Positions 1 to 9,613 of a stretch of 64,000 nucleotides of DNA are shown here, piece by piece; the first letter of the stretch is position 1; each line of letters starts with the position of its first letter. Source of the DNA: JADFGZ01 sp965222345 (GTDB lineage: Bacteria; Acidobacteriota; Terriglobia; 2-12-FULL-54-10); assembly GCA_965222345.1 (NCBI GenBank), contig CBDCTS010000007.1, forward strand, positions 930,001-994,000. The letters run 5' to 3'. The notes beneath the pieces were generated by a model. It was not told the origin of the DNA, made no database searches, and worked only from the letters and a program-made list of their open reading frames with translations. The position numbers and the translations under genes are program-made.

Positions 1-2728
1 GCACCCGTGGGTAGAGATACAGAGGCCCGACGTATGTCCCGCCAGCTCCGGCTGCCTTGTTGCCAACGACCGATTGGTCGACTGCGCACGACGCGCAAAA
101 TACCGAAAACTCATACTTCGGACTCATGGGCCGTGTCCAAAGTATGGCTCTGTTTTTTTGACCTATCAACGAATCCATGACAGCCGGACGCCCATAATCA
201 ATAGCGGCGGGATGGTAAAAGTAGAATTGAAAATCGAACGGGCGTCTGATGCAAATGGTGATCCATCTGGATAGGTCCGAGACACCCTTAAGAGTTTGCC
301 TACTGGAGGAGAGTTTCCAATCACGCGTATCACCTACGAGGTACTTGCCAGATGGAATATTAGAAAAGAAGCGCCGTCTAATCTCATCATCGGACTTGGG
401 CGGGTCTACAAACCCCTTCATCCGTTGCGAAAGCTCTGCCTTTGATGGGGACATCACCAAATAGTCGCGGTGGGTCTGAAAGCCTACTGAGTTGATCGGA
501 AAAACCGCCGTTGTGCACCAACCACTATCATACTCAACCAGCAAGTTTTTATTTCGAGGGACAAAGTGATAGAGGGGAGTCGAGGGAGTCATTCGTTGCC
601 ATTCTGTGTTTTGCAAGTCCGACCCCTCTAGGCTGGCATACTTATTATTTTCCCGTAAGCCCCAGAATTCAGCGTGGTGAACTTTCGCTGGGCCTTGTTT
701 CCCCGCCTCCTTGACGAATATACCGATAGCCACGCCTTGCTGAATGTCAAACACATTTTCGTCTTTGGACCCGTCGGGGCATTTCTCTTTTTTCCTAGCG
801 TTGCCGTGAAGGTCGAGAATATAGATGTCGGTGAAGGCCTTCATCAACTGCTGGCGCATGCCGCGAAAGGTGGGATTATCCAGATAGCCGTGGTTGGTAA
901 TGAAGGCCAGGATTCCCGCGCCGGTTCGTTCAAGTCGCCACTGGCCCCAGCGAATGAATTTCACATAATCATCCTGGAGCCACTTGGGATTCTTTTCACC
1001 CAAGGGACGCCCATCCACATAGTAGTAATCCTGAATAAGCCGCCCGATAAATGTCTTCTCGTGGATTTTTAGCTCTTTTCTGGCAGTTCTAGATTTGCCA
1101 GACTTGGTTTTATACGTCTGCCCTGGACTGATAATCCGCTCGACAAAACTACGATTCGCTGAATGGCGTAAATACGGCGGGTTCCCGATGACTGCAAGGA
1201 TCGGCAAATCTCGCTTGATGCGCACGGCGGCGTTAGCCTCCTCGGTCAGTGTGCGAAGGAATCCAAACTCCATTTGCGCTCGCCGTTCGGCCTCTTCCAG
1301 GGTGTTCGTGAGAAACACGCCCAGCCGCTCGTCACCGGAAAAGTCGTAGGCCCACTTCTCGCGCTGCGCGGGGTGCAGATCATGTCCTGCGAGCTGCATA
1401 CCCAGCTTGAAGTGAGCCACGGCATAGGGAGCCATCAGCAATTCAAATCCGAAGATGCGCGGCAACAGATGTTTCCTCACATAGCCCGACCACATGCCCG
1501 CGTTTCCCTGGCGAACAAATTCCTCGCGGATGTGGTCAATCACCGTGTAGAGAAACGTTCCAGCCCCGCAAGCGGGGTCAAGAATCAGGACACGCGGGGC
1601 AGAGGCTTTGACTTTCTTTAGCTTGCCGCCGTGCTCTTCCTCGCGCTTGTATTCCACCGTGGCCGTGTCTGCGAGTCCTTTCGGGCAACCGAAGCGAGTC
1701 TTCAAGAGATGGTCCACGGACCGCACGATGTAGGAAACCACCGGCTCCGGGGTGTAATAGACGCCGCGAGCCTCGCGCAGCTTGGGGTCATAGGCCGCAA
1801 GAAAGGTCTCATAAAAGTGCACCACCGGGTCCTGGCGCTTGGTGCGTTTGCCGAAGTCCGCCAGAACCGCCTCAATCTCGGTATCGGCCAGGAGTTGGGC
1901 CAGGTCATCCACGAAACCCACAAAAGGTTCTTCGTCCAGAGCCGTGCCGGTGATGGTCTCAAAGAGTTGCCGTAGGAAGGGATTGGTCTTCGGTATCTCG
2001 GATGCGGCCCCCAAGCGCTTGAAGGAGCCTCTTCGCCCGTGATGATTGCAACGGGCCGCAAACAAACCATAGGCCAAAGTTTGGGCGAACATATCCGCAA
2101 ACTGCGGGGTCGGCAGGTCGGGGATTAGGGCCTTCTTAAAAGCCTGATGCAGGTCCCGCAGGGTGGCAGAGGCGGCTTGGTTCTCAAAGGCCTTCACAAT
2201 CATGTCCCGAATGAAATGCGTCAACCGGGCCATGCGAAGAGCCAGCGCCTTGGGATCATGGATCGGCTCGGCCTGTTGCGAGAGAAACGCGGCCAGCAGA
2301 TCGGAAACGGCCTTCGCTCCGTCCTGATCCGGCTTTATCTTGCTGCCTTTGGAAACGCGGGCGAGCCTGGCCGATTGCCGGTGGTCCCCGCCAACGTACC
2401 AACGGAATTCCAGGTAGTCGGTAAGAATCAGGTTCGGCAAAGCCGAACGATACCGCTTCATCTGCTCGGACCGTTCGATTTCATCCAGGGGTTTGCCTAC
2501 GTCCTTGGCTTCAATGTAACCGAGTGTTACCGGGCCATGCTGTGATTTTCGGGACACAATGTAGTCGGGAGCGCCGCATTGCACCCGCTTCGGCTCATTG
2601 GTGGCCGTGACGCCCTGGCCGACTGCCTCCAGGAATGCCTTAAGAGCTGGTCTGTGGGTGTGCTCGGTAGCATCACCTTGTGCAAGATTATTTCTTATGG
2701 CAGCTAAGTATTGCGTAAAATAAGTCAT
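1..2728 (-). CDS. Type ISP/IIG-like restriction-modification enzyme (nuclease + N6-adenine methylase), 3' end outside window
   Basis: The reading frame stays open from an ATG at 2728 to the left edge of the window (909 codons, partial). Near the N-terminus a PD-(D/E)xK-type nuclease pattern is visible (D55, then E73-A-K75). It is followed by a helical region and an N6-adenine methylase core with motif I DPACGAGTF at residues 384-392 and motif IV NPPY at 516-519. The later part contains the RPFDFQFYFYHP stretch typical of the target-recognition part of type ISP enzymes. No helicase domain is visible, so it resembles a helicase-less type ISP or type IIG enzyme that cuts and methylates in one chain. 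A stop at 2750-2752 bounds the start; no strong ribosome binding site is seen. It lies 36 bp downstream of glmM on the same strand and may be read from that operon. Confidence 0.85.
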   Translation of the reverse strand, partial: MTYFTQYLAAIRNNLAQGDATEHTHRPALKAFLEAVGQGVTATNEPKRVQCGAPDYIVSRKSQHGPVTLGYIEAKDVGKPLDEIERSEQMKRYRSALPNLILTDYLEFRWYVGGDHRQSARLARVSKGSKIKPDQDGAKAVSDLLAAFLSQQAEPIHDPKALALRMARLTHFIRDMIVKAFENQAASATLRDLHQAFKKALIPDLPTPQFADMFAQTLAYGLFAARCNHHGRRGSFKRLGAASEIPKTNPFLRQLFETITGTALDEEPFVGFVDDLAQLLADTEIEAVLADFGKRTKRQDPVVHFYETFLAAYDPKLREARGVYYTPEPVVSYIVRSVDHLLKTRFGCPKGLADTATVEYKREEEHGGKLKKVKASAPRVLILDPACGAGTFLYTVIDHIREEFVRQGNAGMWSGYVRKHLLPRIFGFELLMAPYAVAHFKLGMQLAGHDLHPAQREKWAYDFSGDERLGVFLTNTLEEAERRAQMEFGFLRTLTEEANAAVRIKRDLPILAVIGNPPYLRHSANRSFVERIISPGQTYKTKSGKSRTARKELKIHEKTFIGRLIQDYYYVDGRPLGEKNPKWLQDDYVKFIRWGQWRLERTGAGILAFITNHGYLDNPTFRGMRQQLMKAFTDIYILDLHGNARKKEKCPDGSKDENVFDIQQGVAIGIFVKEAGKQGPAKVHHAEFWGLRENNKYASLEGSDLQNTEWQRMTPSTPLYHFVPRNKNLLVEYDSGWCTTAVFPINSVGFQTHRDYLVMSPSKAELSQRMKGFVDPPKSDDEIRRRFFSNIPSGKYLVGDTRDWKLSSSRQTLKGVSDLSRWITICIRRPFDFQFYFYHPAAIDYGRPAVMDSLIGQKNRAILWTRPMSPKYEFSVFCASCAVDQSVVGNKAAGAGGTYVGPLYLYPRV

Positions 2729-2764
2729 TACGTGGCAGTGAGCAACAGGCTATAGTCCGCTGCT

Positions 2765-4135
2765 CTATTCCGCGCCAACGCTCTGCTCGATGGCGCGGGC
2801 GAGGGCCGTGGCGTGGCGGTCCACGTCCTCGGCTCGCTCCGCTTCGACCATCACGCGGGCCAGCCGTTCGGTTCCGCTGTAGCGCACCAGCAGACGGCCA
2901 GAGTTGCCCAGGCTTTTTTCGCTGGCGCGAATCTGCTGCATCACCTGCGGCAGGCTTTCCAGCGGCACTTTCTGGCGCACGCGGACGTTGCGGATCGTCT
3001 GAGGAAACACCGCCAGGCCCCTCGCCAGGTCCTCGAGCGGTTGCCCCGTCTCGGCCATGATGCGCAATATCTGCAAGGCCGTAAGCAAGCCGTCGCCGGT
3101 TGTTGCCAGATCGCTGAAGATCACATGCCCGGACTGCTCGCCACCCAGGTTGGCGCCGGAACGCAGCATCTGTTGGAGCACGTACTTGTCGCCTACCGGC
3201 GTCCGCAACAGCCTCAAACCCTCGCTTTCCAAAGCCCGCTCCAGTCCCAGGTTGGACATCACGGTTCCGACCACGGTGTTGCCCTTCAGCAAGCCGCGTT
3301 GCCGCAGGTAGCGGCTGGCCACGTACAGGACACCGTCGCCATCCACGATCCGGCCCCGGGCGGTGACGAACAGGGCCCGGTCGGCGTCGCCGTCAAAGGC
3401 CACTCCCAGCTCCGCATTCTGGCGCAGCACGGCCCGTTGCAGGTTCTCCAAGTGCAATGCGCCGCAATCGAGATTGATGTTGCGGCCGTCGGGCCGGCCA
3501 GCCAAAATTTTCAATTCCAGCCCAAGGCCGGAGAATACCCCCTGACCGATGCGACAGGCCGAGCCGTTGGCGCAGTCGAGGATCAGTTTTCCGGAGAGCT
3601 TTTTGGCGGGCGGGGTCGCGCGGCGCAGAAAATCCAGGTAGCCTTGCGCCAATGCGAGGTCCGGCTCTTGGACCAGCCGGTAAGGCTGCACTCCGGAGCC
3701 GTCCCGCAGCATGGCAAAGATGTGCCGCTCGACTTCCAGCTCGTCCGCATCCGGCAGCTTGTAGCCGCTCGACGAGAAAACCTTGATGCCGTTGTCGCGG
3801 TACGGATTGTGCGAAGCCGAGATCATCACCCCCGCCGCGAAGTCAGCCGAGGCGGTGAGATAGGCCACTCCGGGAGTGGAAACAACTCCCGCCGCAACGG
3901 TCTCGACAGCGGCCTCCTTCAATCCGGCTGCCACGGTTTCCCGAATCCAGCGGCTGGACTCCCGCGTGTCTTCACCGATCACCACTCGCGGGCCGATGCC
4001 CCCCCGCCGGGCGGCGCTCTGCGAACGGAGATATTGCCCCAAACCTCTTCCGGCAAAAAAAACGGTGGCAGCGTCCAGGGGAGGCTCTCCGGCCACTCCG
4101 CGAATGCCGTCGGTGCCAAACAATCGCTTCTGCAT
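2765..4135 (-). CDS. glmM: Phosphoglucosamine mutase GlmM
   Basis: Converts glucosamine-6-phosphate to glucosamine-1-phosphate, the step that leads to UDP-GlcNAc for peptidoglycan and lipopolysaccharide. The product is 456 aa, about the family length. It opens with the hallmark LFGTDGIRG, has the phosphoserine loop ISASHNPYRDNG (Ser108), the metal loop FDGDADR near the middle, and the C-terminal phosphate-binding RYSGTE. The frame is open for 30 codons upstream, but the start at 4135 is chosen because MQKRLFGTDG is where the family begins. It is the third gene of a cdaA-cdaR-glmM operon, an arrangement known from many bacteria in which c-di-AMP synthesis is tied to cell-wall precursor synthesis. 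Confidence 0.97.
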   Translation of the reverse strand: MQKRLFGTDGIRGVAGEPPLDAATVFFAGRGLGQYLRSQSAARRGGIGPRVVIGEDTRESSRWIRETVAAGLKEAAVETVAAGVVSTPGVAYLTASADFAAGVMISASHNPYRDNGIKVFSSSGYKLPDADELEVERHIFAMLRDGSGVQPYRLVQEPDLALAQGYLDFLRRATPPAKKLSGKLILDCANGSACRIGQGVFSGLGLELKILAGRPDGRNINLDCGALHLENLQRAVLRQNAELGVAFDGDADRALFVTARGRIVDGDGVLYVASRYLRQRGLLKGNTVVGTVMSNLGLERALESEGLRLLRTPVGDKYVLQQMLRSGANLGGEQSGHVIFSDLATTGDGLLTALQILRIMAETGQPLEDLARGLAVFPQTIRNVRVRQKVPLESLPQVMQQIRASEKSLGNSGRLLVRYSGTERLARVMVEAERAEDVDRHATALARAIEQSVGAE

Positions 4136-4181
4136 GCTTCCGGGAACCTCTGGGCTGTTGTTCAGGATGAAAGAATCCACT

Positions 4182-4604
4182 TCAGCGAGACACGTCCACC
4201 GCTTCACTGGCGGACTCGGCAACAATCCGCTCCAAGGTGAGCTTCACTTCCGAGGGAACCAACTGCACCACCTCTAAAGAGGCGGGGACCTCAACGTTTT
4301 CAGGGGTCAAAGAGAACGTGCGCTCGCCGGGTCCGGCAACCGAGGAAAGATCGACCCGGAGGGCGAAATCGCTGTGCCGGGCCTGCCGCAAGGCCAGGCC
4401 GGGACCCCGGACCCTAAGTTGGGCGGGGCCTTGCTGGTGGAATACCTGCAGGCCGGCGGGAACGTTGCGGAACTCCAGCGGGACCTGGAAGACAGCCTCC
4501 GTAACGCCGCCGCCGCCGAAGGCGACCCAAAGCGCCACTGCCAAGCCCAGCGACAACAGCTTGAGCCCGAGGTCTTCGGTGAGCCATTTTTTCAGCCAGT
4601 CCAT
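4182..4604 (-). CDS. cdaR: YbbR-domain protein CdaR, regulator of CdaA
   Basis: A 140-aa protein with one N-terminal membrane anchor (about residues 13-30) and one YbbR-like beta domain facing the periplasm (motif around VPLEFRNVPAGLQV). Firmicute CdaR usually carries several YbbR repeats; this one has a single repeat, as is common for Gram-negative relatives. CdaR binds and modulates the membrane diadenylate cyclase CdaA. Here it lies 16 bp downstream of cdaA and 46 bp upstream of glmM, so co-transcription is likely. Identification rests on both the YbbR pattern and the gene order. Confidence 0.88.
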   Translation of the reverse strand: MDWLKKWLTEDLGLKLLSLGLAVALWVAFGGGGVTEAVFQVPLEFRNVPAGLQVFHQQGPAQLRVRGPGLALRQARHSDFALRVDLSSVAGPGERTFSLTPENVEVPASLEVVQLVPSEVKLTLERIVAESASEAVDVSR

Positions 4605-4620
4605 AAGCGGTTCCGGGCGG

Positions 4621-5463
4621 TCACAATTTGGCGGCAGGAGTCCTTTCGAGTGCCGGAGAGCGAGCCGCCACCGAGGCGGCGCGGGAGGCGGGCAGCCGGA
4701 AAATCCGGCTCAAGCGCCCGGCTAATTGCTCCACCGACAGGTTCAGCTCAATGGAGCCGCCGCTGGCCAGGGAGATGCCGCCGCTCTCCTCCGAGACGAC
4801 AACAGCCACCGCGTCGGTCTCCTCGGTGATCCCGACGGCCGCCCGGTGCCGCGTGCCGAGATGCGTTCCAAAAACAGGGTTGACGGTGAGGGGCAGGAAG
4901 CAGGCTGCGGCGATAATCTTGTTCTTGCGAATAATCACGGCGCCGTCGTGCAGCGGAGCATGGGGCTGAAAGATGGCCACCAGCAGATCGTAGCTCAACT
5001 GCGCCCGCAGCGAGATGCCGCTCTCCGTGTAGGTGCGGAGTCCGGTGTCGCGCTCCATCACGATCAGGGCGCCGGTATGCTGAGAAGAAAACCGGCTGGC
5101 CGCCATGATAATGTCTTCGGCAGCCTGCTGCATCCCCCTCGACGCGAAGCCCGGGCGGAAGGGATTGCGCCCGAGCATGGCCAGCCCGTTGCGCAGCGGA
5201 GCCGCAAATATAACGATGAAGGCGAAGATCAGGAAAGGAAGCACTTGGTCCATCATCCACTCGACCGTCCGCAACCCGCTCCAGCGGGCGCCGTAATACA
5301 GAGCCACCAGGAACGCCATCCCCAGCAGGATTTGGGGAGCCCGGGTTCCTTTGAGCACCTGGAAGACGTAGTAAAGGATGAAGGCGAGCAACAGAATGTC
5401 GAACACTGCGCCCACCGACAACTGCGGCAGCCCGGCGATGAAAGCCAGCATCAGGAAGGCCAT
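4621..5463 (-). CDS. cdaA: Membrane diadenylate cyclase CdaA (DAC domain)
   Basis: Makes c-di-AMP from two ATP molecules. The 280-aa protein has three N-terminal membrane helices (about residues 3-85) and a DisA_N/DAC catalytic domain with the signature HDGAVIIRK and, further on, GTRHRAAVGITEE, the two nucleotide-binding motifs of the family. A GGGAG ribosome binding site precedes the ATG at 5463. It is the first gene of the cdaA-cdaR-glmM operon and is divergent from hsdR, with a 174-bp gap that should hold both promoters. c-di-AMP controls osmotic balance and cell-wall homeostasis in other bacteria; the role in this organism is inferred. Confidence 0.95.
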   Translation of the reverse strand: MAFLMLAFIAGLPQLSVGAVFDILLLAFILYYVFQVLKGTRAPQILLGMAFLVALYYGARWSGLRTVEWMMDQVLPFLIFAFIVIFAAPLRNGLAMLGRNPFRPGFASRGMQQAAEDIIMAASRFSSQHTGALIVMERDTGLRTYTESGISLRAQLSYDLLVAIFQPHAPLHDGAVIIRKNKIIAAACFLPLTVNPVFGTHLGTRHRAAVGITEETDAVAVVVSEESGGISLASGGSIELNLSVEQLAGRLSRIFRLPASRAASVAARSPALERTPAAKL

Positions 5464-5637
5464 TTTATCTCCCGGATTCGAGCCATCCGTCTATTCTAAC
5501 GTAGCCCGCAGGAGGAAGACGGCTGAAATCCGGATTTAAGGGGAGAACGGGCTCGTCAGCGCATCCAATTTCCCCCAAATGCGGTAAACTTTGCAGTTGC
5601 AAAACTTGCAGGTATCCAAACCTTTGCGATAGCCGCC

Positions 5638-8046
5638 TTGCAACCGGAGGCCAAAACGCCAAGCAAACCAGAGGCATTTTCGCGTGTGCTGATCGACCAA
5701 GCCCTTAGGGACAGCGGCTGGGACCTGCTGAATCCTCAGCAGATCCAATTCGAGCTGCACACGGCGAACGGACGGGCAGACTATCTGCTCAAAGACAGTG
5801 TAGGACGAGTCCTGTGCGTGCTTGAGGCCAAGCGCGAGGACCTCGATCCCTACGACGCCAAAGAGCAAGCTCGCGGTTACGCCGAGAATCTCAAGGCCCC
5901 GTTCATTATTCTGTCCAACGGTCGGGAGAACTGGTTCTGGAACTACGAGCGAGCCGACCAGCGCGATGCCTACCGAATCGAGCGGCTTCCTTCGCAGGAT
6001 GACCTCGAACGGGTCCGGCTGAAGAATCTACAGCCGCCGCGTCCGCTTGAAAGCGAAGTCATCACGCCCGCGTATCTCAGCCACCTGAAACATGACCTCA
6101 CACTGCGGAGTTACCAGATTCAGGCGATGGACGAAATTGCCCGGCTTTTTGATGCAAAAGCTCTCCGCAAGTTTCTCCTCGAAATGGCAACCGGGACGGG
6201 CAAGACCCTGCTCTGTGCCGCACTGATCCGCCGCTTTCTTGTCAGCCGCAATGCCGAGCGCGTCCTGTTCATTGTAGACCGCATCGAACTTGCCAAGCAG
6301 ACTATGGAAGACTTCGCCGTGGTTTTGCCGGAATATAAGCCGGTCATCTTCAAGACGGCACGCCGCACAGGCGAACTGCTCGGTGCGTCAGTCGTCGTCG
6401 CTACCATTCAATCACTGATGACCAACCGCCGCTATCGCCAGGAGTTCACGCCGTTTTATTTTGACCTCGTAATCAATGACGAAGCTCACAGGTCTATCTA
6501 CGGGGACGCCCGCGAAGTGGTTCAGTTCTTCCAGGCCACTCGCATCGGGCTCACCGCCACACCGAAGGCGTACCTGAAAAACGTCAACATCAAGCAACTG
6601 GCAGAAGAAAACCCAAAGGCACTGGAAGCACGTCAGCTTCGGGACACCTATAACTATTTCGGCTGCAAGCCCGGCTCTCCGACGTTTCGCTACGACATCA
6701 TTGATGCCGTCAAAGACCCTGAAGGCCCATTCCTCTGCCTCCCGAAGATTTTTGACCTTCGCTCCGACATCACCACCAAAACACTCGCCGAATCCGGCTG
6801 GGCGGTCTTTATCAATGAGCAGGAAGAGAATTTCAAAATCCAGGACCTGGAGAGGAAGATATTCACGCCTGCCCGCAACCGCCTAATGTGCCGCGCCTTT
6901 CTGGAACAGGCGCAGAAAGACCCGGCAGGCAACATCGGCAAGTCCATCATCTTCGCCGTCAATCAGAAACATGCCACCAATCTCACGAAGGTTTTCAACG
7001 AGTTGCAACCCGGCATTGCGCTGACCATCACATCGCGCATCCCCGAAGCATCTTCGCTTGCCAAAGAGTTTCGCGACGGCAAGCGTTCCGAGCGCATCGC
7101 GGTCTCCGTGGACATGCTCTCCACCGGCTATAACTGCCGCGACCTGCTCAACATCGGCCTCATGCGCCCCATTTTTTCGCCCACGGAATACATCCAGATT
7201 AAAGGCCGGGGCACTCGCCGCTTCACCTTCAAGATCGGTCACACGGCCTACGAGAAATCGTACTTTTTCATTCTGGACTTCTGTGCGGTGGGGGAATACT
7301 TCGAGGAGAAATACGACTACTCGCTGCCGCTCAAAGTTCCGCGTGCCAAGGGCGGGGGCAAAACTACGGGTACAGGAACTGGTGGCGGCAGTGAAACAGG
7401 CGGTGAGGGAGGAGGAGGGACCGGACCACGCCCCCCGCGTGAAATCCCCATTTGGGAGGGCACAGACACCTTTGTCAGCCAGGAAGTCCGTATCGTCGGA
7501 CCCGATGGCGAGAAGGTGGACGTTATGACCTTCCGGGGCGGCTACGAGCGCGACATCAAGGATTTCATTAAGAAAACTCCGGAACTCAAGGCTGCGGTCG
7601 AAACCGAGGACGATGACACCATTGAAACCATCGTCAACGAGCGTTTCTACCATCGCCCGGAGATGTTTTACTCACCCGACAAGCTCATCCTCTCCTACGG
7701 CGTGCCCGCCACCACGCCCGCCTTTGTATACAATGCCGTAGGCCGCCGCCCGTTACCCACGAGAGATGCGATCGTCGCCGACACGGTGGATTCCATCGCG
7801 TCCCGCTTCAACCTTCGCTACAACGAACAGAAATGGGTGGACGCCACCGCCCAACTGCTGGCAGAAGACCCTGCGGCGCTGCGCCGCTTCATGACCGGAG
7901 ACATGACCCTGTTCACCACCAGCCAGTTCAATCAACTGGGCGGCATCTCCGCCCTTGCCCGTTTCGAGGATCGCGAACAAGTCTTCGAAGCCTTGCGGCA
8001 GTCCTCGCTCATCCGGCAATCGTTGATCGCGGCTTCACTCTCATGA
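5638..8046 (+). CDS. hsdR: Type I restriction enzyme R subunit (HsdR)
   Basis: The motor and nuclease subunit of a type I restriction system. The 802-aa protein has an N-terminal nuclease pattern (D48, then E63-A-K65), a helicase core with Walker A ATGTGKT at 184-190 and Walker B/DEAH at 281-284, a second RecA lobe with the GRGTRR-type arginine motif, and a C-terminal domain like EcoEI-type R subunits. A Gly/Thr-rich linker near residue 575 separates helicase and C-terminal parts. The likely start is TTG at 5638; the frame is open further upstream but without an ATG. hsdM follows 19 bp downstream and hsdS after it, in the order R-M-S. Confidence 0.95.
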   Translation: MQPEAKTPSKPEAFSRVLIDQALRDSGWDLLNPQQIQFELHTANGRADYLLKDSVGRVLCVLEAKREDLDPYDAKEQARGYAENLKAPFIILSNGRENWFWNYERADQRDAYRIERLPSQDDLERVRLKNLQPPRPLESEVITPAYLSHLKHDLTLRSYQIQAMDEIARLFDAKALRKFLLEMATGTGKTLLCAALIRRFLVSRNAERVLFIVDRIELAKQTMEDFAVVLPEYKPVIFKTARRTGELLGASVVVATIQSLMTNRRYRQEFTPFYFDLVINDEAHRSIYGDAREVVQFFQATRIGLTATPKAYLKNVNIKQLAEENPKALEARQLRDTYNYFGCKPGSPTFRYDIIDAVKDPEGPFLCLPKIFDLRSDITTKTLAESGWAVFINEQEENFKIQDLERKIFTPARNRLMCRAFLEQAQKDPAGNIGKSIIFAVNQKHATNLTKVFNELQPGIALTITSRIPEASSLAKEFRDGKRSERIAVSVDMLSTGYNCRDLLNIGLMRPIFSPTEYIQIKGRGTRRFTFKIGHTAYEKSYFFILDFCAVGEYFEEKYDYSLPLKVPRAKGGGKTTGTGTGGGSETGGEGGGGTGPRPPREIPIWEGTDTFVSQEVRIVGPDGEKVDVMTFRGGYERDIKDFIKKTPELKAAVETEDDDTIETIVNERFYHRPEMFYSPDKLILSYGVPATTPAFVYNAVGRRPLPTRDAIVADTVDSIASRFNLRYNEQKWVDATAQLLAEDPAALRRFMTGDMTLFTTSQFNQLGGISALARFEDREQVFEALRQSSLIRQSLIAASLS

Positions 8047-8065
8047 ACAGGTTCAAGGAGCACTC

Positions 8066-9613
8066 ATGCGGACCAAGCGCACTCATTCCGAAACCGCCGC
8101 CGCCCAGATGCCCGCCCCGCCGTCGAACTTCTTTTCCTCCGGGCTCCGTCAAAAGGTGGACGGGCTGATGGACATACTTTGGGCCGGCGGGGTGAACAAC
8201 CCGATGGATTCCATCGAGCAGATTTCCTATCTGCTGTTCCTGCGCTTGCTCACAGAAAGAGATGAAGCCCTCGCCAGCCTCGGCAAGAAATACCGCCGCA
8301 TCTTCTCCGGCAGATGGGCGCGCTACGCCTGGGGCAACTTCGTCCCACTTACCGGCGACCAACTCTTTGATGCAGTCCGCGACGCCATCGAGAGGCTTTA
8401 CGAACTCCCCGGCCTCACCGAAACGGGCAAGCTCCTGTTCAACCGCGCGACGCTCAAGATTTACGACCGCCCCACGCTTCGCACCGTGGTGCAAGCGGTC
8501 CACAAATTGGATTTGGCCGCCCACAACGGCCAAGACGTGAAAGGGGATATGTATGAGTACCTTTTGAGCAAGATCGCCATGTCCGGGACCAACGGGCAGT
8601 TCCGCACTCCGCGTCACATCATCGACCTCATCGTCGCGCTGGTGAATCCACAGCCCGGCCAGCGCATCTGCGACCCCGCCTGCGGCACGGCGGGATTTCT
8701 GATCTCCGCCTTCAACAGCATCCTGCGGCAGCACACCAAGCCCGCCGACTTGAAGCGCGGCCCTATGGACGGCTCACTGCTCAAACCCGCTCAATGGCGT
8801 TTTCTGGAGGATCAGGCGTTCACCGGCTATGAAAACGACGCCAACATGGTGAAGATCGCCATCTTGAACCTCTACCTCCACCGGTTGGAAAAGGCCGGAG
8901 TCTCGATGATGAACCCTCTCACGACCGGCTTCGGCGGCATCTACCCCGGCCAGCGGTTCGATGTCATCCTCGCCAATCCGCCGTTCGCCGGGAAGGTGCA
9001 GGACGAAAGCATTCTTTCCGACCTCAACTACAAGCTGAACACCCGCGCCACGGAACTGCTCTTTCTAAAATGGTTCATCGACCACCTGGCGCCCGGCGGA
9101 CGGGCGGGCGTCATCGTGCCGAACGGCGTACTGTTCGGTTCCACCAAGGCGGCCAAGGGACTGCGGGAGACGCTCTTGACCGACTGCGACCTTCAAGCCG
9201 TTATCAACCTGCCCTCCGGTGTCTTCAAGCCCTATTCCGGCGTCGGCACGGGCGTGCTGATTTTCGAGAAGGGCGGGCCTAAATTCGCTGGAACACAAAA
9301 TGTCTGGTTCTACGACCTGACGGCGGACGGTTTCAGCCTGGATGACAAGCGGACGCCGGTCGAGGCCAACGACATACCAGACATCTTGCTCAAATGGCCG
9401 AAGCGGAAAGAAGGCCCCAACAGTTACCGCGTGCCGATTGCAAAGATTCGGGAGAACGGTTGGAGTCTCGCAGCGGGCCGCTATAAGCCGGTGACTGTTC
9501 AGGCCGCGAAGCACGACCCGCCGAAGAACATCCTCAAGGAAGTTCTCAAGCTCGAAAACGAAATCATACGGCGCGGCAACACGCTGCTGGCGCAAGTGGG
9601 CAGGAAGAAATGA
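8066..9613 (+). CDS. hsdM: Type I restriction-modification methylase subunit (HsdM)
   Basis: The N6-adenine methyltransferase subunit of the type I system, using S-adenosylmethionine. It is 515 aa long, with an N-terminal helical HsdM_N region, the SAM-binding motif I DPACGTAGF at 203-211 and the catalytic motif IV NPPF at 304-307. An AAGGAG ribosome binding site sits just before the ATG at 8066. The stop overlaps the hsdS start as ATGA at 9610-9613, so translation is coupled. HsdM appears intact, whereas its specificity partner is not. Confidence 0.96.
   Translation: MRTKRTHSETAAAQMPAPPSNFFSSGLRQKVDGLMDILWAGGVNNPMDSIEQISYLLFLRLLTERDEALASLGKKYRRIFSGRWARYAWGNFVPLTGDQLFDAVRDAIERLYELPGLTETGKLLFNRATLKIYDRPTLRTVVQAVHKLDLAAHNGQDVKGDMYEYLLSKIAMSGTNGQFRTPRHIIDLIVALVNPQPGQRICDPACGTAGFLISAFNSILRQHTKPADLKRGPMDGSLLKPAQWRFLEDQAFTGYENDANMVKIAILNLYLHRLEKAGVSMMNPLTTGFGGIYPGQRFDVILANPPFAGKVQDESILSDLNYKLNTRATELLFLKWFIDHLAPGGRAGVIVPNGVLFGSTKAAKGLRETLLTDCDLQAVINLPSGVFKPYSGVGTGVLIFEKGGPKFAGTQNVWFYDLTADGFSLDDKRTPVEANDIPDILLKWPKRKEGPNSYRVPIAKIRENGWSLAAGRYKPVTVQAAKHDPPKNILKEVLKLENEIIRRGNTLLAQVGRKK

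Noticed and set aside
2813..4240. 475-codon open frame on the + strand opposite glmM
   Set aside because: Antisense shadow of a GC-rich gene; no family features, while glmM on the other strand has all its motifs.
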